Counted from the first letter of the stretch, positions 1 to 7,173 are shown. The stretch is DNA of 45,464 nucleotides from an uncultured Treponema sp. (GCA_937902125.1 CALDIB010000080.1:1-45464), one strand, 5' to 3'. The notes: a model not told the origin generated them from the letters alone. Numbers and translations: made by a program.

Positions 1-90
1 TTGAAAATGCGATGTTGTAAGTCGCGCTATTATAGCGACTTGCAACTCGCAGGAATCTCGAAAAACTTTCTGAAAGGGAGTTTTTCGAGG
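1..90 (+). repeat. Left arm of a long inverted repeat bounding a small island
   Basis: Bases 1-53 match the reverse complement of 936-988 at 47 of 53 positions. The match continues more loosely into the adjoining hairpin (57-89, an 11-bp perfect stem CTCGAAAAACT/AGTTTTTCGAG), which is mirrored by the hairpin at 901-930. The arm itself is internally palindromic (AAGTCGC around 19-25 against GCGACTT at 35-41). The window starts here, so the true outer edge may lie further left. The pair could be the ends of a MITE-like element or two copies of a dispersed palindromic repeat in opposite orientation. Confidence 0.75.
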
Positions 91-171
91 TTCCCTTATA
101 ATAAATTGCAAAATTAGGCTTTATGCCTGACTTTGAAAGGTCAGACAAAATTGCAAGCGTGTCGCCGTCGT

Positions 172-294
172 ATAATTGCGGCTTGCGGAAATGATTGCGC
201 CGCCTGCCCAAGGTATGTGGCTCGTACATACGAAAAGACGGAGGAAGAACTCCGCCATACTGCACAGTTGTGGATGAAGAATATCGGCAATTAA
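172..294 (+). pseudogene. Truncated DUF3795 zinc-binding-type protein remnant
   Basis: This frame reads IIAACGNDCAACPRYVAR, then YEKTEEELRHTAQLWMKNIG, and then stops. The opening CGxDCxxCP and the following ELxxTAxxW match my memory of the N-terminus of DUF3795 proteins, small cysteine-rich bacterial proteins of roughly 90 to 150 residues. Only about 40 residues remain, and the cysteine-rich second half is missing. The position where the family usually has its initiator Met is ATA (172-174), so the start also seems lost; an in-frame TTG at 151 is the nearest alternative. It lies inside the inverted-repeat-bounded island. No function is expected from this fragment. Confidence 0.5.
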
Positions 295-363
295 ACACAG
301 CCTTTTTTGAGAAAGAAAAGAATCTTTTAAAAAAGCAGTCGAGGAATTTGATTGGAAGATAAA

Positions 364-894
364 ATGAAAAAAATATGTTTTGCGCTAATTAAATTGTTGG
401 CATTGCCATTGATTTTTGTCGCTTGCGCCTCAAATAAACTTGAAGGCTCAAAAGGTTCAGACTTCCATTTTTCAGAATGCGACAAAATTTTAATCTTTGG
501 AAACTTTAACAATTATAAAAAAAATAACGCGCTGTATAGGGATATGCTGGAATCTGAAGTTAAAAATCAATTTTCATTAAACGGAATAAAAGCGTATAAA
601 AGTTCGGAAGTTCCTGATTTTTTCGATTTTAAAGGCGATAATTTTGAATCCGGCAAATTCTTAAACGACAACGATGTGGACTTGTTGCTCAACATTAGAA
701 TTCCTTCCTGCGGCGCTTCCTTTGACAAAAAGCGGGTGGAGATGAAAACTAAATTTGACATAACCGCTTTCGACGCTAAAACTGATGAAATCCTTTTTGA
801 ATGTTCCGCGAAAATTAAAGAAAAAGGCGATGATTTGACTGATTGCATGAGAAACACATTTAAATCTTTGTCAAAAAAAATGGCGGGAATTTAG
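364..894 (+). CDS. Small predicted lipoprotein of unknown function
   Basis: This 176-residue protein begins with a short basic stretch (MKK), a hydrophobic segment and a lipobox ending FVAC, followed by A-S-N. It is therefore predicted to be exported and lipid-anchored. I do not recognise a family in the mature part, which has alternating charged and hydrophobic stretches and the sequence DVDLLLNIRIP near the middle. The ATG at 364 is chosen because GGAAG precedes it by five bases and the signal peptide starts there; an in-frame TTG at 352, with GAGGA six bases ahead, would add four residues. The gene is clearly more AT-rich than lysC and dapB, and it lies between the inverted repeats, which suggests acquisition or a lineage-specific cassette. 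Confidence 0.75.
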   Translation: MKKICFALIKLLALPLIFVACASNKLEGSKGSDFHFSECDKILIFGNFNNYKKNNALYRDMLESEVKNQFSLNGIKAYKSSEVPDFFDFKGDNFESGKFLNDNDVDLLLNIRIPSCGASFDKKRVEMKTKFDITAFDAKTDEILFECSAKIKEKGDDLTDCMRNTFKSLSKKMAGI

Positions 895-898
895 GGCA

Positions 899-988
899 CC
901 TCGAAAAACTCGCCTTTGGCGATTTTTCGACTGTGCCTGCGAGTTTTAAGTCGTTATAATATCACGACTTAAAACATCGCATTTTCAA
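899..988 (-). repeat. Right arm of the long inverted repeat
   Basis: This is the mirror of 1-90. It holds a hairpin at 901-930 (TCGAAAAA/TTTTTCGA, with a nested CTCGCC/GGCGA helix), then the 53-base arm 936-988. The hairpin directly follows the lipoprotein stop codon and could end its transcript, although there is no U-run after it. A third hairpin of the same kind (TCGAAAAACT near 995 against AGTTTTTCGA ending 1017) follows immediately, so the same hairpin type occurs three times around the island. Confidence 0.75.
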
Positions 989-1050
989 AGTTACTTCGAA
1001 AAACTGAAGTTTTTCGAGGTCCCCTTTAAAAAAAAGCGAGTTGTCGCGGC

Positions 1051-1179
1051 AGGGGGGCTTGGGGGCTTTTTGACAGCGAGGGCTTGTTCAACTGGAAAAA
1101 AGTGAATTTCCTTGTGTTTGACTTTGGCGAAAAGGGCTTGCAAAAAGACCTTTCAATCAGAAATGTTTCGCCGCGCTGA
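1051..1179 (+). pseudogene. C-terminal remnant of a secreted glycoside hydrolase-type protein
   Basis: The frame ending at the TGA at 1177 reads ...RGAWGLFDSEGLFNWKKV, then NFLVFDFGEKGLQKDLSIRN and a few more residues. It resembles the tail of the hydrolase pseudogene at 43803-43943, which reads GAWLDG...GFFSWKKVDALVFTF followed by DKKGGTKDISFKNI. The shared GAW, G(L/F)F-x-WKKV, LVF-x-F and KD(L/I)S(I/F)(R/K)N make homology likely. No start codon or catalytic domain is present upstream, because the reading runs into the palindromic repeats at about 1020. It is read as the eroded 3' end of a lost gene. Confidence 0.5.
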
Positions 1180-1208
1180 TCAAAACTCCGCCGCCTTTAA
1201 GCCGACTA

Positions 1209-1237
1209 TTGCAAAAAGGGGCCTCTTTCGTTAAAAT
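1209..1237 (+). promoter_or_regulatory. Sigma-70-type promoter for lysC, nearly leaderless
   Basis: TTGCAA (1209-1214) and TAAAAT (1232-1237) are separated by 17 bases. The lysC ATG at 1247 is only nine bases beyond the -10 box, so the mRNA leader would be about three bases. No Shine-Dalgarno is seen before the ATG. Confidence 0.55.
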
Positions 1238-1246
1238 TAAAAAATT

Positions 1247-2581
1247 ATGATAGTGATGAAATTCGGCGGCTCTTCTGTCGCCAACGCGGAGCGCATTCGC
1301 CATGTGGCCTCCATAATTCAAGCCTACAAGGAGCGCCGCCCTGTGGTGGTTTTGAGCGCCATGGGCGACACCACAGACCATTTGCTTGAGGCGGCGGACC
1401 AAGCGCTTTTGGGCTCGGTTGACATTGGGGGAGTGGAAAAGCTTCACCGGGATTCCGCCGCGGAACTTGGAATAGACTTCGCGCCTTTTGAGCCTCTCTT
1501 GCAGGAACTTAAGCAGCTTTTGACCGGCATTTCCATGATTAAGGAATTGACCAAAAGAACCCGGGACTACTTGGTTTCGTTTGGCGAGCGCCTTAGCGTC
1601 AGAATGATGGCGGCCTACTTAAAGTCTCAAAATGTTCCCGCCAAATTTTTTGACGCTTGGGATTTGGGAATTGTGAGCGACTCAAATTTTATGGCCGCCG
1701 AATTGCTTGACGAAGTTTGGAAAAACATTCCAATGGAACTGGCTTCCTACGCCGACGGCGCCTCAGGCGAGATTCCCATTGTCACGGGCTTCATCGCCAA
1801 GGACAAAAAGGGCAACATCACAACCCTTGGCCGCGGCGGAAGCGACCTTACAGCCACTATTATCGGAAGCGCCATGAAGGCCGAGGAAATCCAGACATGG
1901 AAGGACGTTGACGGCATTATGACCAGCGACCCCCGCCTTTGCGCGGCCGCCCGCACGGTTCCAGAAGTCACTTACGAAGAGGCCCAGGAATTGGCCATGT
2001 TCGGCGCCCAAGTCTTGCATCCTAGATCCATGGTTCCCTGCCTTAAGGCCGGCGTTCCTGTCCGCGTGAAAAATTCCTACAACATAAAAAGCCCCGGCTC
2101 CATAATCGTTTACCGGCGAAAGGGCGAGGCTCCCAAAGTTTGCGCCATCACCGCCGTAAAGGGCGTGACCCTCATTGACATTACAAGCGCCGGAATGTTG
2201 GGCGCGGCGGGCTTTTTGGCCCACATCTTCAACCAGTTCCTAAAGTGGAACATAAGCATTGACGTAATCGCCACCAGCGAAGTGAGCGTTTCCCTTACGA
2301 TAAACACAAAGGCCGACATTTCAGGCTTGCTGGAAGACTTGCGCCGGGTGGCCCAAGTTGAGGCCAAGCCAGGAAAGGCCATTGTCACCGTAATTTGCGA
2401 CGCCTCCAAGTCGGCGGAAGTTTTGTCCACCGGCCTTGAGGCTTTGGCCCAGGCTAAAATCAATCCCCAAATGATAAGCCAAGCCGCGTCAAAGGTGAAC
2501 ATAAGCATGGTGGTTGACGACAAGCAGCGGGACGAGGCCGTTAAGACTTTGCACGCCGCGTATTTTGAGCGGCAAGATTAA
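1247..2581 (+). CDS. lysC: Aspartate kinase
   Basis: Phosphorylates aspartate, the first step toward diaminopimelate/lysine, threonine and methionine; cytoplasmic. The 444-residue protein has KFGGSS at residues 5-10, the SFGERLS segment, GRGGSDLTA and the DVDGIMTSDPR region of the amino-acid kinase fold. A C-terminal pair of ACT domains follows (from about residue 300, around GVTLIDITSAGM), the usual site of feedback control by lysine or threonine. Length is normal for a single-function aspartokinase. Start: ATG 1247; an in-frame ATG at 1256 would remove three residues. No ribosome site is visible, in line with a very short leader from the promoter at 1209-1237. dapB follows 93 bases downstream, giving a diaminopimelate/lysine pair. 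Confidence 0.95.
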   Translation: MIVMKFGGSSVANAERIRHVASIIQAYKERRPVVVLSAMGDTTDHLLEAADQALLGSVDIGGVEKLHRDSAAELGIDFAPFEPLLQELKQLLTGISMIKELTKRTRDYLVSFGERLSVRMMAAYLKSQNVPAKFFDAWDLGIVSDSNFMAAELLDEVWKNIPMELASYADGASGEIPIVTGFIAKDKKGNITTLGRGGSDLTATIIGSAMKAEEIQTWKDVDGIMTSDPRLCAAARTVPEVTYEEAQELAMFGAQVLHPRSMVPCLKAGVPVRVKNSYNIKSPGSIIVYRRKGEAPKVCAITAVKGVTLIDITSAGMLGAAGFLAHIFNQFLKWNISIDVIATSEVSVSLTINTKADISGLLEDLRRVAQVEAKPGKAIVTVICDASKSAEVLSTGLEALAQAKINPQMISQAASKVNISMVVDDKQRDEAVKTLHAAYFERQD

Positions 2582-2674
2582 ACGAAGGCAAGCCTAAAAT
2601 TATATGATTGCCGCATAAGCCGCAACATCCGCGCTCGCAGCCAAACTCGCGCGGACAGCGGTACTGGAGGAATT

Positions 2675-3448
2675 ATGAAAATCGCTTTGGTGGGATTTGG
2701 AAAAATGGGACACATGATTAAGGACGCGGCCGTAAGCCTTGGCCACGAGGTTTGCGTCACAGTGGATTCTTTTGCCGCTGACGCCGACGTCAAGAACAAG
2801 GACGCTGAAGAAGCCGCCCGCGCCGTAAAGTCTAGCGGAGCCCAGGGCGTGATTGAGTTCACCCATCCCAGCGCCGTTGTCCAAAACCTTAAGGCTCTTG
2901 TTCCCTTGGGGCTTCCCCTTGTGGTTGGAACCACGGGTTGGGCCGACTCAGAAAAAGAAATCGGCGGCCTTTGCGCTTCCACAGGCGGAACCCTTGTCCG
3001 CTCCTCAAATTTTTCCACCGGCGTGAACGTTTTTTATAAAATCGTCCAAGAGGCCGTCCGCCTTATGAATTCCTACGATGAATACGACACCGCCATTTGG
3101 GAAGCCCACCACAGCCAAAAGGCCGACAGCCCCAGCGGAACCGCGCTGGAAATTGCCAGGCGGGTTATGGCGGAAAATCCCAAAAAGACAAAGATGGTGG
3201 TGGACGCCTTCCATCAAAAGCCCGACGCTTCGGAACTTCATGTTTCTTCCACAAGGTGCGGCTCCATTCCAGGAACCCACACCGTTTTCTTTGACAGCCC
3301 GGCGGACACCATAGAAATAACCCACCGCGCCAGAAGCAGGCAGGGCTTTGCCATCGGAGCGGTCAGGGCGCTTTTGGCCTTGGACAAGGCGCTTAAGACA
3401 GGCAAGGTTCAAAAGGGAAAAATTTATTCCCTTGAAGACTTGGAATAG
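2675..3448 (+). CDS. dapB: 4-hydroxy-tetrahydrodipicolinate reductase
   Basis: NAD(P)H-dependent reductase of the diaminopimelate/lysine pathway. The 257 residues begin with the Rossmann motif GFGKMG at about residues 7-12. The catalytic signature E143-A-H145-H146-S-Q-K149-x-D-S-P-S-G-T is complete, with H145 as expected general acid and K149 for substrate binding. TTGW near residue 90 and SNFSTGVN near 110 are also typical. The ATG at 2675 follows GGAGG by five bases. Placement after lysC puts two steps of one pathway together. The 93-base gap holds AT-rich hexamers (TAAAAT at 2595) that could be an extra promoter. Confidence 0.96.
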   Translation: MKIALVGFGKMGHMIKDAAVSLGHEVCVTVDSFAADADVKNKDAEEAARAVKSSGAQGVIEFTHPSAVVQNLKALVPLGLPLVVGTTGWADSEKEIGGLCASTGGTLVRSSNFSTGVNVFYKIVQEAVRLMNSYDEYDTAIWEAHHSQKADSPSGTALEIARRVMAENPKKTKMVVDAFHQKPDASELHVSSTRCGSIPGTHTVFFDSPADTIEITHRARSRQGFAIGAVRALLALDKALKTGKVQKGKIYSLEDLE

Positions 3449-3486
3449 GCCTTTGTCGAACGGGGCGAGATAATCAGGGGGAATGA

Positions 3487-4908
3487 ATGGCGGATTTTCA
3501 AAAGGTTGTTGACGGCATCGGCGCCATGGCGTGCGTCGTTTCGGTGGAAAGGCTTGAGGGAGGCCGCGCCGGAAAAATAAGAATTGTCACAGGAAACAAG
3601 GCTTACATAGATTCAATTGAAAAGCCCGCGCCAGGAACCGAAATGCTCACCGACAAATTTGTTCCCAACTCCGAATACACGGCTTATCTTACCCGCGACT
3701 TGAACTTTGAGGATTTTTGCTACCGTTCCGCCGTGAACAAAAAATGCCTTCATTCCTATGTCCATCCAGACCGCTTTGACGTTTGGTTCAACATGACTTT
3801 TTTGCCCCTTGAGCCGGACGAGGGAAACATTTGCCATTGCCTTTACATAATGGAAATAAATTTTGAGGCCCAAGCCTCCCGCCTTTCAAACATTTCCGGC
3901 GACATGGCTTCCGCCGTTCTTGAAACTTGCGTGAAGCTTAGGGGAACTACGGATTTTGTAAAGACGATGGGCGAAGTTCTTTGCGACATAAGAAAACTTT
4001 GCGACGCGGAATATTGCTGTGTCCTTACGGTTGACGATTACGAAAAGTCTTGTTCCGTCTTGGGAGAGTCTTTGCAAGAGGGAAGCCGGCTAAAATCCAT
4101 GAACGAATTCGTCGATGAAAAATTTTACGATTTTGTCAGAACATGGGAATCTACGATTGCCGGAAGCAACTGCCTTATTGTAAAAAACGAGCAGGACATG
4201 GACGTGGTTCGGGAGCGGAACCCCGCTTGGTTTGAATCCCTAAAGTTCGCCGGCGCCACAAGAATTGTCTTGTTCCCCTTAAAGTCCCGGGGACAATTGC
4301 TGGGCTACATTTGGGTCCTTAACTTCAACGCGGGAAACGCGGTTAAGATTAAGGAAACTTTGGAACTGACGACCTTCATTCTTGGCTCGGAACTGGGAAG
4401 CCACTTGCTTTTGGACAGGCTGAAAATTTTAAGTTCCAAGGACATGCTCACCGGCGTTTTGAACCGCAACGAAATGAACAATTATGTTGACAGACTTTGC
4501 GCCTCTGACGGCGGAGAAGGGGATTGCTCTGTGGGCGTTGTTTTCGCCGACTTGAACGGCCTTAAAACCGTAAACGACGAGGAAGGCCACAACGCGGGCG
4601 ACGCGCTCCTAAAAGACGCGGCCTTGGCCTTGCGGGAAGTTTTTGACGACGACCAAATATTCAGGGCGGGCGGCGACGAGTTTTCTATCATCGTCGCCGG
4701 CGTCGCCAAAGAAGAGCTTGACTTGCGGGTTCAGAAGGCTAGGAAGGCCGCCAAAAAATACAAGAATGTCAGCTTTGCCTTTGGAAGCGACGTTCAGGCC
4801 AGCAAAAAAAACGTCCGCGTCGCCCTTCGCAAGGCCGACGAAAACATGTACGGCGACAAAAGGCTTTACTATGAGTCGCACCCGGAAAAGAACCGCCGCT
4901 CAAGGTGA
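3487..4908 (+). CDS. GGDEF-domain protein, probable diguanylate cyclase
   Basis: Predicted to make cyclic di-GMP. The 473-residue protein ends in a GGDEF domain (about residues 315-465) with DxLTGxxNR-like SKDMLTGVLNRN, the metal-site segment FADLNGLKTVND, and an intact active site G-G-D-E-F at 395-399. The RxxD inhibitory I-site expected just before GGDEF is absent (the stretch is DDDQIFRA), so product inhibition may be lost. The N-terminal half looks like a PAS-like region (about 1-130) followed by a GAF-like region (about 150-310), with no membrane segment, suggesting a cytoplasmic sensor. AGGGGG lies six to seven bases before ATG 3487. The gene follows dapB by 38 bases on the same strand, perhaps by read-through. 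Confidence 0.88.
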   Translation: MADFQKVVDGIGAMACVVSVERLEGGRAGKIRIVTGNKAYIDSIEKPAPGTEMLTDKFVPNSEYTAYLTRDLNFEDFCYRSAVNKKCLHSYVHPDRFDVWFNMTFLPLEPDEGNICHCLYIMEINFEAQASRLSNISGDMASAVLETCVKLRGTTDFVKTMGEVLCDIRKLCDAEYCCVLTVDDYEKSCSVLGESLQEGSRLKSMNEFVDEKFYDFVRTWESTIAGSNCLIVKNEQDMDVVRERNPAWFESLKFAGATRIVLFPLKSRGQLLGYIWVLNFNAGNAVKIKETLELTTFILGSELGSHLLLDRLKILSSKDMLTGVLNRNEMNNYVDRLCASDGGEGDCSVGVVFADLNGLKTVNDEEGHNAGDALLKDAALALREVFDDDQIFRAGGDEFSIIVAGVAKEELDLRVQKARKAAKKYKNVSFAFGSDVQASKKNVRVALRKADENMYGDKRLYYESHPEKNRRSR

Positions 4909-4918
4909 TTCGCGGCTG

Positions 4919-4947
4919 TTGACCAAAAAGGCCTTTGGCGCTAATAT
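4919..4947 (+). promoter_or_regulatory. Predicted promoter of the rbp-leu leader-leuA unit
   Basis: TTGACC (4919-4924) and TAATAT (4942-4947) are spaced by 17 bases. Transcription would start near 4954, leaving a leader of about 29 bases with AAGGA before the RRM gene ATG at 4983. Confidence 0.55.
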
Positions 4948-4982
4948 AGTCAGAGACGCTAAAATCGCGCCTAAGGAAAAAA

Positions 4983-5294
4983 ATGGCAAAAAAACTTTAT
5001 GTTGGAAATTTGAGCTATTCAACTACAGAAGAGTCGCTTTCAGCCTTGTTCTCCCAGTTTGGAGAAGTGCTTTCGGCGATTGTAATCAAAGACAGGGCCA
5101 CAGGCCAGTCAAAGGGCTTTGGCTTTGTGGAGCTTTCCGACGAGGCCGCCGCCGACAAGGCGATTGAAGCCCAGAACGGAAAGGAATTTGAGGGACGCAG
5201 AATTCGCGTCAATGTGGCCGAGGAAAGAAAGCCCCGTCCGCCCCGTTTTAACAGGGAAGGCGGCTTTAACCGCGACCAAGGATTTAGGGAATAA
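4983..5294 (+). CDS. RRM-domain RNA-binding protein
   Basis: A 103-residue single RNA recognition motif protein. RNP2 is KLYVGNLSY near the N-terminus and RNP1 is KGFGFVEL at about residues 42-49. These carry the aromatic residues that stack on RNA. A short basic, arginine/proline/glycine-rich tail (about 80-103) follows. This is the usual size and layout of the bacterial RRM proteins found in spirochaetes and cyanobacteria, which bind mRNA or act as cold-responsive chaperones. AAGGA lies seven bases before the ATG. The stop codon abuts the leucine leader peptide, whose ribosome site sits inside this gene's last codons, so the RRM gene and the leu attenuator share a transcript. Confidence 0.93.
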   Translation: MAKKLYVGNLSYSTTEESLSALFSQFGEVLSAIVIKDRATGQSKGFGFVELSDEAAADKAIEAQNGKEFEGRRIRVNVAEERKPRPPRFNREGGFNRDQGFRE

Positions 5295-5295
5295 A

Positions 5296-5352
5296 ATGAA
5301 AGGCGCGGCGCTCTTGCTATTGCTAGGACTTCTCTTGGACAGCCATCGTTAA
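5296..5352 (+). CDS. leuL: Leucine-rich leader peptide of the leuA attenuator
   Basis: The 18-codon frame encodes MKGAALLLLLGLLLDSHR. Eight of nine consecutive codons (5311-5337) are leucine, broken only by one glycine, and they mix CTC, TTG, CTA and CTT. AGGGA lies five bases before the ATG. An intrinsic terminator follows at 5382-5414, and leuA begins directly after it. This is the arrangement of leucine attenuator peptides in other bacteria. Ribosome stalling on the Leu codons would report leucine starvation. The peptide itself probably has no other role. Confidence 0.85.
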   Translation: MKGAALLLLLGLLLDSHR

Positions 5353-5414
5353 AGGCGCCGCCAAATTATTTTGCAAAACGCAAAGACTGGCGACCAACGC
5401 CGGTCTTTTTTTTT
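5304..5414 (+). promoter_or_regulatory. Transcription attenuator controlling leuA
   Basis: Four segments can pair in two exclusive ways. Segment 1 (5304-5310, GCGGCGC, inside the leader codons) pairs with segment 2 (5355-5361) over 7 bp. Segment 2 (CGCCA, 5359-5363) can instead pair with segment 3 (TGGCG, 5388-5392), enclosing a small hairpin TTTGC/GCAAA (5370-5384). Segment 3 otherwise pairs with segment 4 (5398-5407) to form the terminator. A ribosome stalled on the Leu codons at 5311-5337 would cover segment 1, free segment 2 and favour the antiterminator. With ample leucine, or with no translation, the terminator forms. The pairing was read by eye and energies were not computed. Confidence 0.7.
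5382..5414 (+). terminator. Intrinsic terminator of the leu attenuator
   Basis: Stem AAAGACTGGCG (5382-5392) pairs with CGCCGGTCTTT (5398-5408) with one G-U pair, and the loop is ACCAA. A run of nine T (5406-5414) follows. leuA's ribosome site (AGGGAG, 5415-5420) starts at once after the T-run, so the terminator sits inside the leader, not after a gene. Confidence 0.9.
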
Positions 5415-5426
5415 AGGGAGTTGTTT

Positions 5427-7100
5427 ATGGATTCAAAAGGCAAGTATGTTCCGTATCCAAAGGTGAACATTCAAAACAGAAAGTGGCCGGACGCGGCGAT
5501 AACAAAGGCGCCCGCGTGGTGCTCCGTTGACCTTCGCGACGGAAACCAAGCCCTTGTAAACCCTATGGGCATCGAGCAAAAGCTAGAATTTTTTGATCTC
5601 CTTGTAAAGGTTGGCTTTAAGGAAATCGAAGTGGGCTTTCCCTCTTCAAGCGACACTGAATACAATTTCATGCGCCGCCTTATCGAAGAAAATCGAATCC
5701 CCGACGATGTGACCATTCAGGTTTTGTGCCAGGCCCGGGAGCATTTGGTCAAGAAAACCTTTGAGGCCATAAGGGGACTTCCCAAGGCGATTTTCCACAT
5801 TTACAACTCAACTTCTCCGGCGCAGAGAAAATACACTTTCAACAAGTCAAAGGAAGAAATCAAGCAAATCGCGGTTGACGGCGTGAAATGCATAAAGGAC
5901 TGCATGAAATACGCCGAGGGAATGAAGATTCAGCTTGAGTATTCTCCCGAAAGCTTTTCAAACACTGAAATTGAATACGCGGTTGAAGTTTGCGAGGCCG
6001 TCAAAAACGAATGGGGCCCGACTCCGGACAACAAGATTATCTTGAACCTGCCCACCACGGTGGAATGCGCTCTTCCCAGCACTTTCGCCGACCAAATAGA
6101 ATATTTTTGCCGCAACATAAGCGGCCGGGAAAATGTAATCGTAAGCCTGCACCCCCACAACGACCGGGGCGAAGGCGTGGCCACTTGCGAGTTGGGCCTT
6201 TTGGCCGGCGCCGACCGCGTTGAGGGAACCTTGTTCGGTAACGGCGAGCGCACCGGAAACCTTGACGTTGTTGTTGTGGCGCTGAACATGTATAGCCACG
6301 GCGTTGATCCCCGGCTGGATTTGACAAACATTCCCGCTTTGGCGGAGGCCTACCAGCGCCTTACTGGAATGCTGATTCATCCCAGAACGCCTTATTCCGG
6401 CGAGCTGGTTTACACGGCCTTTAGCGGAAGCCACCAGGACGCCATTAGAAAGGGAATGGCCGCCAGAGCCTCCATGGACAAAAACGCCGTTTGGGACGTT
6501 CCGTATTTGCCCATTGACCCCCACGACATCGGCCGCCAATACGAAGGCATCATCAGAATTAATTCCCAAAGCGGAAAGGGCGGCGCGGCCTTTATTTTGG
6601 AAAGCGACTTTGGAATCCAGCCGCCCAAGGCCATGCACCCAGTTATCGGCGCGGCGGTCAAGGACGCGGCCGACAAAGCCCAGCGGGAGCTTAAGCCCGA
6701 AGAAATCAAGGACATTTTTGAAAAGAAGTGGATTGGCCTTGTCTATCCCCTTAAAATTGAGGAACTGGTGGAAACCCACTTGGAGGGCGCCACTGGAGCG
6801 GAAAGCGAAGAGCGGGTTTTGTGCAACGCCGACATTGTTTACAACGGACAAAAATACAAGATTAGCGCCCAAGGAAACGGACCTCTTGACGCTTTTGTGA
6901 ACGCGCTAAAGCAGACCCCCGCGCCTAAGTTCAACATCACAAGCTTTCACGAGCACAGCATCGGAAGCGGAAACGACGCCAAGGCCATGGGCTACGTTCA
7001 AATTACCAAAGAGGACGGAAGCCAAGTTTGGGGCGTCGGCCGCTCAAGCAATGTAGGCCGCGCGGGAATAGCCGCCGTAGTCTCGGCGCTAAATCAATGA
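5427..7100 (+). CDS. leuA: 2-isopropylmalate synthase (LeuA2 type)
   Basis: Condenses acetyl-CoA with 2-ketoisovalerate, the first committed step of leucine synthesis. The 557-residue protein is the longer form known from Corynebacterium and yeast. The DRE-TIM barrel shows DLRDGNQAL with R37 and metal ligand D38, the metal pair H242-x-H244-N, and NGERTGN. A C-terminal LeuA regulatory domain (about 430-557) ends with GVGRSSNVGRAGIAAVVSAL and would bind leucine for feedback inhibition. ATG 5427 is chosen because AGGGAG ends six bases ahead; a TTG at 5421 would overlap that site. Expression is predicted to depend on the leucine attenuator just upstream. The last 33 bases of the gene are repeated imperfectly at 7167-7199. 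Confidence 0.96.
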   Translation: MDSKGKYVPYPKVNIQNRKWPDAAITKAPAWCSVDLRDGNQALVNPMGIEQKLEFFDLLVKVGFKEIEVGFPSSSDTEYNFMRRLIEENRIPDDVTIQVLCQAREHLVKKTFEAIRGLPKAIFHIYNSTSPAQRKYTFNKSKEEIKQIAVDGVKCIKDCMKYAEGMKIQLEYSPESFSNTEIEYAVEVCEAVKNEWGPTPDNKIILNLPTTVECALPSTFADQIEYFCRNISGRENVIVSLHPHNDRGEGVATCELGLLAGADRVEGTLFGNGERTGNLDVVVVALNMYSHGVDPRLDLTNIPALAEAYQRLTGMLIHPRTPYSGELVYTAFSGSHQDAIRKGMAARASMDKNAVWDVPYLPIDPHDIGRQYEGIIRINSQSGKGGAAFILESDFGIQPPKAMHPVIGAAVKDAADKAQRELKPEEIKDIFEKKWIGLVYPLKIEELVETHLEGATGAESEERVLCNADIVYNGQKYKISAQGNGPLDAFVNALKQTPAPKFNITSFHEHSIGSGNDAKAMGYVQITKEDGSQVWGVGRSSNVGRAGIAAVVSALNQ

Positions 7101-7121
7101 CAAACCTTGAAACGGCGGCTT

Positions 7122-7173
7122 TTGCTAGTGGTAATATTTACGTGTCCGCTCGCGCGGACAACTGGCAATAGCG
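7122..7173 (-). repeat. Dispersed palindromic repeat, same family as the units at 37.3-37.5 kb
   Basis: The reverse complement begins CGCTATTGCCAG and ends ACGTAAATATTACCACTAGCAA's core TAAATATT...TAGCAA. The units near 37319-37370 and 37403-37454 begin CGCTATTGCCAG, contain a GCCCGC-GAAA-GCGGGC hairpin, and end GGTAAATATTTCCATTAGCAA or similar. The ends are conserved while the central hairpin changes sequence but keeps its pairing (here TGTCCGC/GCGGACA). This compensatory pattern points to selection for structure. Confidence 0.7.

Noticed and set aside
352..363. TTG 352 as start of the small lipoprotein
   Set aside because: It would add four residues before a well-formed signal peptide. ATG 364 has GGAAG at a suitable distance, although GAGGA before 352 keeps the alternative open.
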